Shown in pieces: positions 1 to 5,401 of a stretch of DNA of 5,401 bases. The translations under genes and the position numbers were made by a program. The stretch is taken from the NCBI GenBank assembly GCA_009918225.1, contig RGEP01000134.1, forward strand, positions 1 through 5,401. The letters run 5' to 3'. Position 1 is the stretch's first letter. Every line of letters starts with the position of its first letter. The notes below the pieces were generated by a model that worked only from the letters and a program-made list of their open reading frames with translations, was not told the origin of the DNA and did no database searches. The stretch is from Betaproteobacteria bacterium. Its GTDB lineage: Bacteria > Pseudomonadota > Gammaproteobacteria > Burkholderiales > Burkholderiaceae_C.

Positions 1-171
1 AAGCATGCCATCCAGCGGCACGGGGGAGAGCTGCTGATCGACAGCGAATTGGGGCGTGGCTCGCGCTTCAGCCTTCGGGTGCCTTCGGCCCGGGTGAAGC
101 AGCTGGAGCCGAGCGACGGTACACCAGGGTCGCAAAGTAGCGCTCGGTCGGCCGGCGAACCCGCTCACTGA
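1..171 (+). CDS. phoR: Sensor histidine kinase C-terminus, probably PhoR (5' partial)
   Basis: Reading frame 1 is open from the left edge to a TGA at 169-171, giving the last 56 residues of a protein whose start lies outside the window. It opens with KHAIQRHGGELLIDSELGRG, followed by SRFSLRVP. This is the end of a HATPase_c domain: the last helix, a beta hairpin, and the G2-type GRGSRF turn that closes the ATP lid region. The KHAIQRH start and the GRGSRFSLRVP end resemble the PhoR phosphate-sensor kinase, which phosphorylates PhoB when phosphate is low; other kinases of the same class end similarly, so PhoR is likely but not certain. After the domain there is a tail of about 25 residues rich in Ser, Ala and Gly (VKQLEPSDG onward) with no recognisable motif. 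That tail is encoded in the stretch that overlaps, on the opposite strand, the end of the membrane-protein gene. The frame was read directly from the bases. Confidence 0.75.
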   Translation, partial: KHAIQRHGGELLIDSELGRGSRFSLRVPSARVKQLEPSDGTPGSQSSARSAGEPAH

Positions 172-1765
172 AGGTCCAACCCGCCACCTCGGGAATGCCG
201 CCGTCACGGCTTTCCGTGAGCAACAGGGTGGGGCAGTCCAGGCGCTGTGCGGCATCTGCGCGCGCATCCACCAGCCAACCTCCCTGCGCCTCCAAGGCGG
301 CTACATAGGCCATCTGCATGCCTGGTGCGGCCAGGCAGGCGCCCGGCGCGAGCCGTGCAGCCAAGGCCTGCACCCACGGCGTCAGGCTGCGGGTGTAGTC
401 CAGGGGATGCAGCAACAAGGTCATGGCCAGGAGCCAGTTCAGGAGCACACCGCCGGCCGGCAGTACCAGGCTCTTCCACAAGGCCTTGCGGTGTCGGGCC
501 GTTCGCCACCGCACCAACCACAGCCACACGCCCGTGGCCCCCACACCCAAAACCAGGGCCAAGGCCTGAAAGTCCACCCGGTAGTCTGGTGCCACCGCCA
601 TGGCGTTGCGCAGCGGGGCCTCGGGCCAGCCGGTTTGCAGTGACAAATACACCACCCATACCGCCAGCGCCAAGGCGCTGCAGAAGAACACCGAGAACCA
701 GTCCACCGCTGCGCTGCCACTGCGGCTGAGGGTGGGCAGCGCAAAGGCTGCCAGTACCGCGATACCGGGCAGGGCCAGCAGCAGGGTTCGGTCTGAGCCG
801 CCCACCATCAAGGTCTGCAGCAGCGGCAGCAAGGCCAGCAGGCTGGGCACGGCGATGTGGCGCCGTCCCCATTGGCGGCGCCAGCGCCACAGGGTCAGCA
901 AGGCCAGCGGCGCGGTGGGCCAGGTGAACCAGGCCAGAAGCCGCAGCAGCTGCAGCCCTTCGGCCGGCTCGTCGGGCCAATCCAGTGTGGCGCGAAAGGT
1001 GTGCAGGGCCACCCCCAGCAGGGCTGCCAACACCGTGCCGCTGGCCACCCACCAGCGCATCGGGCGCAAGGCCGGGTCTTCAGAGCGCAGGCACACCAGC
1101 GCTGCACCGACGCCGCAGGCCAGCGCAAGCTCAGCCGCGCCCGATGCCGACAACAAGGCCAGGCCCAAGAGGGCCATCAGGCCAGCATGCCAACCCCGTT
1201 GAGCCGGCAAGGCCAGGGCCCACAGGAGCAGGCACACCGAGCTCAACTGCATCAATTCAGGCGTGGTTTCATGGCCGAGTTGAAGCAAGCCCAAGGTGGC
1301 CATGAAGGCCAACAGCGCGCCGTCGGCCAGGGCTCGCGCATAGTCCTTGGGCTCGGCTTCACCGCCAAAGGCAAAGGCCACCGGTTGTGCCGCCTCGGTG
1401 CGCGCCAAGCGATAGGTCGCATACCAGATGAGCGCCATATTGGCGCCCAGGAGCAACACGAAGGGCAGCCGCGCGGCCAAGGGGGCGTACACGCCCAATG
1501 GCGTCAGGGCCGAAATGAACAGGGCGCCCAGTGCGTGGGCCGGCAGCGAGGCGTGAACCGACACCAGGCCCAGGGTGGGTTCCAGCCATGCGGTTCGCCC
1601 CTCGGCCATGGCCAGCATCACGCCATAGGCCGTCAGGTCGGCATTGCGCCAGGGGTCGCGCCCCACCAGCCCGGGCAGAAGGTAGACCGCGGCCATCAGC
1701 CAAAGCGCCAAGCGCGGCAAGCGCTGCGCCGCGTCCTTGGTGACCAGGGCCGGGGTGGTGATCAT
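68..1765 (-). CDS. Polytopic membrane protein, GT-C/ArnT-like glycosyltransferase family (putative)
   Basis: 565 residues, ATG at 1765-1763, TGA at 70-68. Hydrophobic segments lie at roughly 17-33, 73-92, 99-120, 148-163, 172-187, 193-228 (two), 238-256, 272-292, 303-320, 327-346, 355-377, 400-419 and 432-453, about 13-14 helices. A C-terminal soluble part of about 110 residues follows (455-565) with two cysteines (478, 511). Directly after the first helix comes GRDPWRNADLTAYG (35-48), with acidic residues D37 and D43. In GT-C enzymes (ArnT, PMT and related families, which use polyprenyl-phosphate sugars on the periplasmic face) the catalytic acid sits in this first external loop. The following SLPAHALGALF segment (73-83) also resembles ArnT-like proteins. 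The family is therefore plausible, but donor and acceptor are unknown. No Shine-Dalgarno is visible before the ATG. The gene starts about 32 bp past the rpmE terminator, leaving little room for its own promoter, so readthrough or a promoter inside rpmE is possible. Its last 104 bp overlap the kinase gene convergently. Confidence 0.8.
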   Translation of the reverse strand: MITTPALVTKDAAQRLPRLALWLMAAVYLLPGLVGRDPWRNADLTAYGVMLAMAEGRTAWLEPTLGLVSVHASLPAHALGALFISALTPLGVYAPLAARLPFVLLLGANMALIWYATYRLARTEAAQPVAFAFGGEAEPKDYARALADGALLAFMATLGLLQLGHETTPELMQLSSVCLLLWALALPAQRGWHAGLMALLGLALLSASGAAELALACGVGAALVCLRSEDPALRPMRWWVASGTVLAALLGVALHTFRATLDWPDEPAEGLQLLRLLAWFTWPTAPLALLTLWRWRRQWGRRHIAVPSLLALLPLLQTLMVGGSDRTLLLALPGIAVLAAFALPTLSRSGSAAVDWFSVFFCSALALAVWVVYLSLQTGWPEAPLRNAMAVAPDYRVDFQALALVLGVGATGVWLWLVRWRTARHRKALWKSLVLPAGGVLLNWLLAMTLLLHPLDYTRSLTPWVQALAARLAPGACLAAPGMQMAYVAALEAQGGWLVDARADAAQRLDCPTLLLTESRDGGIPEVAGWTFSERVRRPTERYFATLVYRRSAPAASPGPKAPEG

Positions 1766-1797
1766 GTTCGCATCATGCCAAGAAGCGCCCGCGCATG

Positions 1798-1820
1798 AAA
1801 AAGGGCAGCCTGGGCTGCCC
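1798..1820 (-). terminator. Rho-independent terminator after rpmE
   Basis: Read on the minus strand, GGGCAGC (1820-1814) and GCTGCCC (1809-1803) form a perfect 7-bp GC-rich stem around a 4-nt loop. The stem is followed at once by TTTTT (1802-1798). It starts 32 bp after the rpmE stop codon. This is a textbook intrinsic terminator and the clearest regulatory element in the window. It should separate rpmE from the downstream membrane-protein gene, at least partly. Confidence 0.88.
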
Positions 1821-1852
1821 TGATGTCGAGGCTTGCGCCACTGTTGGTGCGC

Positions 1853-2107
1853 TTACTTCTTGAGGTGAGCGAACTTGTTGCGGAACTTCTCGACGCGTCC
1901 GCCCAGGTTGTCCACGCTCTTTTGCGTGCCCGTGTAGAAGGGGTGCGACTCGCTGGTGGTTTCCAGCTTCATGAGGGGCAGCTCACGGCCGTCATCCATC
2001 TTCACGGTTTCCTTGGTCTGCACGCACGAACGGGTGACAAACTTGAAGCCGTTGGACAGGTCCACGAAACACACGTCGCGGTAGTTGGGGTGAATGCCTT
2101 CTTTCAT
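1853..2107 (-). CDS. rpmE2: 50S ribosomal protein L31 type B
   Basis: 84 residues, ATG at 2107-2105. The sequence opens MKEGIHPNYRDVCFVD and contains the family-typical KFVTRSC, LPLMKLETTSESHPFYTG and GGRVEKFRNKF stretches. L31 sits on the large subunit and bridges toward the small-subunit head. The protein has only two isolated cysteines (13 and 28) and no CxxC pair, so it is the type B, zinc-independent (C-minus) form. The length of 84 residues fits type B; zinc-binding type A is usually nearer 70. An AAAGG Shine-Dalgarno (complement of 2115-2119) lies 7 nt before the ATG, which supports this start. The gene sits 136 bp after rho in the same direction, an arrangement I recall as common in Burkholderiales. 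It has its own candidate promoter upstream and an intrinsic terminator downstream, so it is probably transcribed strongly as a separate unit. Confidence 0.95.
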   Translation of the reverse strand: MKEGIHPNYRDVCFVDLSNGFKFVTRSCVQTKETVKMDDGRELPLMKLETTSESHPFYTGTQKSVDNLGGRVEKFRNKFAHLKK

Positions 2108-2193
2108 GGGGTCGCCTTTAACCTTTGTTCGGGGTGGTGGGCAGCCACGCGGCCTTGATGCTGCGCACTTGCCTCAGGAACGGTGAACCGCGG

Positions 2194-2199
2194 ATTATA
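2194..2199 (-). promoter_or_regulatory. Candidate sigma-70 -10 box for rpmE
   Basis: A perfect TATAAT is read on the minus strand at 2199-2194, about 86 bp before the rpmE ATG and just after the hairpin that ends rho. No convincing -35 hexamer lies 16-18 bp upstream, because that stretch is the GC-rich hairpin; a TTGACG is present but ends only 1 nt before the -10. The call therefore rests on the -10 match, the AT-rich patch in a GC-rich setting, and its position before a highly expressed gene. Confidence 0.5.
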
Positions 2200-2204
2200 G
2201 CGTC

Positions 2205-2232
2205 AAAACCGCGGGCGCGGTCTGGCGCCCGC
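2205..2232 (-). terminator. Probable intrinsic terminator after rho
   Basis: On the minus strand, GCGGGCGC (2232-2225) and GCGCCCGC (2218-2211) form an all-GC 8-bp stem with a 6-nt loop. It is followed by GG and then TTTT (2208-2205), and it begins 11 bp past the rho stop codon. The T tract is short and offset by two bases, so termination may be partial. The same bases can instead fold into two smaller hairpins (2235-2222 and 2221-2208). Confidence 0.6.
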
Positions 2233-2243
2233 CAGCCTGGGCT

Positions 2244-3506
2244 TCAGCCGCCGCGGCGCATCATGTCGAAGAAGTCCAGGTTGTTCTTGGTGGCCTTCAT
2301 CTTGTCGAGCACGAACTCCATCGCCTCGATCTCGTCCATGTTGTAGAGCAGCTTGCGCAGAATCCAGGTTTTTTGCAGGATTTCGGGCTTGAGCAGCAGC
2401 TCTTCGCGTCGGGTTCCGGTCTTGTTGATGAGGATGGAGGGGTACACCCGCTTTTCGGCCATGCGGCGGTCCAAGTGGATTTCGCAGTTGCCGGTCCCCT
2501 TGAACTCTTCGTAGATCACCTCGTCCATCTTGGAGCCGGTGTCGATGAGTGCGGTGCCGATGATGGTCAGGCTGCCGCCTTCTTCCACATTGCGTGCGGC
2601 GCCAAAGAAGCGCTTGGGGCGTTGCAGGGCGTTGGCGTCCACGCCACCGGTCAAGACCTTGCCCGATGAGGGCAACACATTGTTGTAGGCGCGTGCGAGT
2701 CGGGTGATCGAGTCCAGCAGGATCACCACGTCTTTCTTCAGTTCAACCAGGCGCTTGGCGCGTTCAATCACCATTTCGGCCACCTGCACGTGGCGCGCAG
2801 CGGGCTCATCAAAGGTGGAGGAGATGACTTCGCCACGCACGCCGCGAACCATTTCCGTCACTTCTTCGGGCCGCTCATCGACCAGCAGCACGATCAGGTG
2901 GATATCCGGGTGATTGGCCACCAGCGCATGGGCAATCTGCTTCATCATGACCGTCTTGCCGGTCTTGGGCTGTGCCACCAGCAAGGCCCGTTGTCCTTTG
3001 CCGATAGGGGCGATCAGGTCGATGATGCGGCTGGTGATGTTTTCTTCTGCCTTGATGTCGCGCTCGAGCTTGAACTGCTCCTTGGGGAACAGGGGCGTCA
3101 AGTTCTCGAACATGATCTTGTGCTTGTTCTCCTCGGGGGACAAGCCATTGACGCGGTCGACCTTCACCAGAGCGAAATAGCGCTCGCCATCTTTGGGCAC
3201 CCGCACCTCACCTTCGATCATGTCGCCGGTGTGCAGGTTGAAGCGCCGAATCTGGCTGGGCGAGAGGTAGATGTCGTCGGTCGACGCCATGTACGAGGTG
3301 TCCGGCGAGCGCAGGAAACCAAAGCCGTCCGGCAAGACTTCCAGGACGCCGTCGCCGAAGACCTGTTCGCCCGCTTTGGCGCGCTTTTTCATGATGGCAA
3401 ACATCAACTCCTGCTTGCGCATGCGAGAGACGTTTTCGATTTCCAGGGCTTCGCCTTGCTTGATGAGCTCGGAAACGTGCTGGGCTTTAAGTTCTGAGAG
3501 GTGCAT
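2244..3506 (-). CDS. rho: Transcription termination factor Rho
   Basis: 420 residues (E. coli Rho is 419), ATG at 3506-3504, TGA at 2246-2244. Rho is the hexameric RNA-dependent ATPase and translocase that loads on C-rich untranslated RNA and releases RNA polymerase. Domains in order: an N-terminal helical part (1-47); a cold-shock-like primary RNA-binding domain with the GFGFLRSP RNP1 motif at 61-68; then the RecA-type motor. In the motor are Walker A PKTGKT (180-185) with K184; the catalytic glutamate E211 in DERPEEV; Walker B VVILLDS (260-266) with D265; the Q-loop LTGGVDANAL (285-294); the R-loop TGSKMDEV (323-330); and the arginine finger R366 in TRREELL. All key residues keep E. coli numbering, so the enzyme should be active and the bicyclomycin-contact positions K184, D210, S266 and R269 look conserved. 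One small difference is T182 where E. coli has A182. The Shine-Dalgarno is weak (AGCGG about 9 nt before the ATG). A 227-bp leader separates it from trxA. Confidence 0.98.
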   Translation of the reverse strand: MHLSELKAQHVSELIKQGEALEIENVSRMRKQELMFAIMKKRAKAGEQVFGDGVLEVLPDGFGFLRSPDTSYMASTDDIYLSPSQIRRFNLHTGDMIEGEVRVPKDGERYFALVKVDRVNGLSPEENKHKIMFENLTPLFPKEQFKLERDIKAEENITSRIIDLIAPIGKGQRALLVAQPKTGKTVMMKQIAHALVANHPDIHLIVLLVDERPEEVTEMVRGVRGEVISSTFDEPAARHVQVAEMVIERAKRLVELKKDVVILLDSITRLARAYNNVLPSSGKVLTGGVDANALQRPKRFFGAARNVEEGGSLTIIGTALIDTGSKMDEVIYEEFKGTGNCEIHLDRRMAEKRVYPSILINKTGTRREELLLKPEILQKTWILRKLLYNMDEIEAMEFVLDKMKATKNNLDFFDMMRRGG

Positions 3507-3653
3507 AGAGGGCTGCCGCTAGTGAGCAACAAACCGGGTAGGCCCGGTGGGTGGCCGCTGAGGACCGGGTGCGAGGCTGCTGGGGCCCGCGCCGTGAGGG
3601 ACTGGTGAGGAAAAGGCGGCCGGCACGGGTGTGGGCCGCGTGGGGGCTGGCGG

Positions 3654-3670
3654 GCGGCACTGGGTGCCGC
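3654..3670 (-). other. Perfect stem-loop in the rho leader
   Basis: GCGGCAC and GTGCCGC pair as a perfect 7-bp stem around a 3-nt loop. On the transcribed strand no T tract follows; the RNA continues into the C-rich stretch. It is therefore not an intrinsic terminator. It could shape the leader or bound a Rho loading region; the role is unknown. Confidence 0.55.
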
Positions 3671-3700
3671 AGATCGCCCCGCCTAGGACTTAAACAGGCC

Positions 3701-3716
3701 GGGCCCCCAAGAGCCC
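3701..3716 (-). terminator. Weak stem-loop after trxA
   Basis: On the minus strand, GGGCTC (3716-3711) and GGGCCC (3706-3701) can form a 6-bp stem with one G-T pair and a TTGG loop, starting 17 bp after the trxA stop. The following bases are GGCCTGTTTAAG, so the T tract is short and displaced. Partial termination or simple 3'-end protection of the trxA mRNA is possible. Confidence 0.25.
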
Positions 3717-3732
3717 CGCCACGTTTAGACAG

Positions 3733-3738
3733 ATTATA
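3733..3738 (-). promoter_or_regulatory. Candidate -10 box for rho, spanning the trxA stop codon
   Basis: A perfect TATAAT is read on the minus strand at 3738-3733; the trxA TAA stop (3736-3734) lies inside it. It sits about 227 bp before the rho ATG, which would give a long leader beginning just upstream of the C-rich region. No good -35 hexamer is visible 16-18 bp upstream, within the trxA 3' coding sequence. Support is therefore limited to the -10 match and its position. Confidence 0.4.
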
Positions 3739-4063
3739 GATGCTCGTCGACGAAGGCAGCGAGCTGCGCCTTGGACAGCGCGCCGACCTTGGTGGCTGCC
3801 AGCTGGCCGCCCTTGAAAATCATCAGTGTGGGAATGCCGCGAATACCGAACTTGGCCGGCACATCGCGGTTCTCATCCACATTCATCTTGGCCACCTGCA
3901 GCCGCCCGTTGTAGTCCTTGGCGATGTCGTCCAGGATGGGGGCGATCATCTTGCAAGGACCGCACCATTCGGCCCAGTAGTCGACCAACACCGGGGTGGA
4001 GGCCTGGAGCACATCGCCTTCAAAAGAGGCGTCGGAGATGTGTTTGATCAGTTCGCTGCTCAT
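3734..4063 (-). CDS. trxA: Thioredoxin
   Basis: 109 residues, ATG at 4063-4061, TAA at 3736-3734. Thioredoxin is a small cytoplasmic dithiol reductant that passes electrons from thioredoxin reductase to enzymes such as ribonucleotide reductase and methionine sulfoxide reductase. The active site WCGPC is at 33-37, the buried acid D28 matches E. coli D26, and the cis-proline P78 in GIPTLMIF matches E. coli P76. Length and spacing are those of classical thioredoxin 1 and the protein is complete, with no signal peptide. The frame stays open upstream to 4201. That 46-residue extension is proline-rich, low in complexity and unlike any thioredoxin N-terminus, so I start at MSSELIKHI, the normal family start. 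The Shine-Dalgarno is poor. In the 234 bp between this gene and the PurM-like gene I see no strong promoter or terminator; a CTGCAA / 17 bp / TATCAC pair around the upstream stop codon is a weak possibility, and a 5-bp hairpin lies at 4102-4115. Confidence 0.97.
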   Translation of the reverse strand: MSSELIKHISDASFEGDVLQASTPVLVDYWAEWCGPCKMIAPILDDIAKDYNGRLQVAKMNVDENRDVPAKFGIRGIPTLMIFKGGQLAATKVGALSKAQLAAFVDEHL

Positions 4064-4297
4064 GATTCCGAATGGGAGCCTGTGAATCGGTGGGCCCTGG
4101 TGCACCGAAGGGTGCTGCAAGCCTGGGAATGAACCGGGACGGGGCTGCAGGGCCGGGTGCGTCCACGGAACATGGGTGGGTGACGAGCCTGACCCCGGCA
4201 CTGGGTTCGCCGGTTAGGGCTGCTTGGTTCCCCACCTGACCCGATTGGCCGTGTTCCCATGCGAGGAGGCCCGTCGCCTGCGGGTGATAGACCCTGA

Positions 4298-5401
4298 TCA
4301 GCGAAGTTGCAGATCATCCGCGCTGTAGCGCAGTCCCAACGGTTCGATCAAAAGCTGTTTGGGCCCGGCTTCAACGGTGCCGGCCACCCAGGCCGGGACC
4401 CCGCAGGCTTGGGCGATCTCCACGGTGGCCTGCGCCTCTTGGGCGGTGACGAAGTAGGCAAAGCCGGCCCCCATGTTCAAGGTGGAATAGGCCTCCTGGT
4501 CGTCCAGCCCGGCGTGGTGTTGGATGAAGCGCAGGACGGGTGGTACCGGTGGAACCGTGTGCACCCGGTAGGTGAACGAGCCCGGGTGACGCAAGAGCTT
4601 GCGCCACCCGTGACCGGTGACGTTCACACAGTAGCGGGGGTAGATGCCCGACTTGGCCAAGGCCTCGCTCACCGGCGAATACAGGACCGTGGGGGCGAGC
4701 AGGCCTTCGCCGTAGGTCTGCCCGTCGTCCAGCGGAGAAAGGTAGCCCTGTGGCAGGCGCTCAACCAGTTGCCGTGCCAGGCTCAGTCCGTTGGCGTGGA
4801 TGCCGCTGGAGGCCAGGATCACGATGGCATCTCCCGGCGCCAGGTGCTCGCCCACGCTCAGGCGGCTCTTGGGGCTGATGATGCCGGTGCAGGAAGCGGC
4901 CAGATCGATCCGGCCGTCTTCAACGATGCCGGCCAGCGCGGGCGTTTCACCCCCGCCCCAGGCCACCCCGCAGTGGTCGCAGGCCCGTTTCCAGCCTTCC
5001 ACCAGGGCCTGCGCTCGCGGGCCGTGCGTGAACCATTGGCTGCCACCGGCAGCCCAGTAGGCTTGCACCACCAAGGGCGTGGCGCCGACGGTGATCAGGT
5101 CGTTCACCGCCATGGCAATGGTGTCTTGCGCGATCCCCTCATACCAGCTGCGACCGGTCAGGCCTTGCATCTCATCGGCGACCAAGGCTTTGGAGCCTAG
5201 GCACTCCACGATGCTGGCCAGGTAGAACGGCCCCACATCGACCACATAGGCCGACTCACCCCGTGAGGCCGGTACTTCGGAAAAGCCGTGCGTTTGAAGG
5301 TGGCTTGCCGTAGCAGCTGCTGCCCGTTGTGCGGCCACCTTCAACGGATCGATGAGGTCGTAATTGACGCCCGACTGTTCATAGGTCAAGGGCGTGGCAG
5401 G
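4298..5401 (-). CDS. PurM-like AIR synthase-family protein (5' partial)
   Basis: The frame ends with TGA at 4300-4298 and is open to the right edge. The first in-window start-type codon is a TTG at 5389-5387, but four more sense codons lie upstream (Pro-Ala-Thr-Pro). The junction PLTYEQSGVNYD matches the usual PurM beginning (PLSYRDAGVDID), so that TTG probably encodes an internal leucine and the true start is outside the window. Numbering from the TTG (363 residues), it has the two-domain AIR synthase layout: QDTIAMAVNDLITVGATPL (88-106), the glycine-rich WGGGETP (144-150), the SSGIHANGLSL turn (194-204), LLAPTVLY (230-237), NVTGHGW (256-262) and NMGAGF (305-310). AIR synthase (PurM) closes the imidazole ring of FGAM with ATP in purine synthesis. 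The usual GTDGVGTKL motif is replaced here by VECLGSKALVADEM (61-74), and the third-position insert GLTGRSWYEGIA (76-87) is also atypical. It therefore belongs to a divergent AIR synthase-related clade; the exact substrate is uncertain. Confidence 0.85.
   Translation of the reverse strand, partial: PATPLTYEQSGVNYDLIDPLKVAAQRAAAATASHLQTHGFSEVPASRGESAYVVDVGPFYLASIVECLGSKALVADEMQGLTGRSWYEGIAQDTIAMAVNDLITVGATPLVVQAYWAAGGSQWFTHGPRAQALVEGWKRACDHCGVAWGGGETPALAGIVEDGRIDLAASCTGIISPKSRLSVGEHLAPGDAIVILASSGIHANGLSLARQLVERLPQGYLSPLDDGQTYGEGLLAPTVLYSPVSEALAKSGIYPRYCVNVTGHGWRKLLRHPGSFTYRVHTVPPVPPVLRFIQHHAGLDDQEAYSTLNMGAGFAYFVTAQEAQATVEIAQACGVPAWVAGTVEAGPKQLLIEPLGLRYSADDLQLR

Larger units (their letters stand above)
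3507..3733 (-). promoter_or_regulatory. rho leader, C-rich candidate rut/autoregulation region
   Basis: The stretch between the trxA stop and the rho ATG has no convincing gene. On the transcribed (minus) strand it is strongly C-biased: in the 120 bases at 3660-3541, a hand count gives 64 C against 31 G. Such a C-over-G bubble in untranslated RNA is the known signature of Rho utilisation sites. Rho regulates its own gene by early termination in E. coli, so autoregulation is a reasonable inference here. The region also holds a perfect hairpin (3670-3654) and a weaker stem-loop (3716-3701). No ATG occurs on the transcribed strand of the leader, so no rhoL-like leader peptide with an ATG start is present. 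Confidence 0.5.

Noticed and set aside
857..1798. Long plus-strand open frame (313 codons) opposite the membrane-protein gene
   Set aside because: Its translation is Gln/Gly/Arg/His-rich with no domain-like pattern, and it mirrors a well-formed membrane protein on the other strand. Long antisense frames are expected in GC-rich coding DNA.
2790..3497. Plus-strand 235-codon frame opposite rho
   Set aside because: It is an exact antisense shadow of highly conserved rho coding sequence, with no start signal or recognisable domain.
3487..3660. Minus-strand 57-codon frame starting with GTG in the rho leader and overlapping the rho start by 20 bp (possible rhoL-like leader peptide)
   Set aside because: No Shine-Dalgarno before the GTG, which is also buried in a hairpin; composition simply follows the C-rich RNA (many Pro, Arg, Ala codons). 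Worth a ribosome-profiling glance but not supported.
3551..3739. Plus-strand frame across the rho leader
   Set aside because: Short, Arg/Gly/Pro-rich translation with no ribosome binding site; an artefact of GC-rich spacer sequence.
4102..4115. Small hairpin (GCACC-GAAG-GGTGC) upstream of trxA as a terminator or riboswitch
   Set aside because: Only 5 bp, no T tract on either strand, and no surrounding conserved-looking structure.
4064..4201. In-frame 46-residue N-terminal extension of thioredoxin
   Set aside because: Proline-rich, without signal-peptide features, and no thioredoxin has such a start; the MSSELIKHI start gives the normal 109-residue family length.
5387..5389. TTG as the start codon of the PurM-like gene
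   Set aside because: The frame stays open upstream to the edge and the residues Pro-Leu-Thr-Tyr across this position match the internal start region of PurM proteins, so the gene is better treated as cut off by the window.

Overview
The window is a compact, GC-rich, fully bacterial chromosomal segment. Its gene order (PurM-like protein, trxA, rho, rpmE type B), the rho and thioredoxin sequences, and the end of a PhoR-type kinase facing a membrane protein all point to a betaproteobacterium, most likely Burkholderiales (Comamonadaceae-like). That placement is inferred from protein sequence character and remembered synteny; no search was run. I see no mobile element, CRISPR array, tRNA or rRNA.

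Layout, left to right. Positions 1-171 (+) hold the last 56 codons of a sensor histidine kinase, probably phoR. It meets, tail to tail and with 104 bp of overlap, a large minus-strand gene (68-1765) for a 565-residue polytopic membrane protein resembling GT-C/ArnT-type glycosyltransferases. Everything to the right is also on the minus strand and is transcribed right to left: a PurM-like AIR synthase-family gene running off the right edge (4298-5401), trxA (3734-4063), rho (2244-3506) and rpmE (1853-2107). rpmE is followed by a clear intrinsic terminator (1798-1820). The membrane-protein gene begins only about 30 bp beyond it.

Functionally this is mostly housekeeping: thiol redox (trxA), transcription termination (rho), the ribosomal large subunit (rpmE) and a purine-synthesis-type enzyme. 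At the left edge are a probable phosphate-sensing kinase and a probable envelope glycan enzyme. The genes share an orientation but are separated by 136-234 bp gaps with their own signals, so they look like neighbouring units with readthrough rather than one tight operon.

The less ordinary parts are: (i) the 227-bp rho leader, whose transcribed strand is strongly C-over-G biased as expected of a Rho loading region; (ii) a rho-rpmE spacer where a strong hairpin, two competing smaller hairpins and a TATAAT box are packed together; (iii) the PurM-like protein, which lacks the usual GTDGVGTK signature; and (iv) the convergent coding overlap at the left end. I found no evidence of an entirely new multi-gene system.
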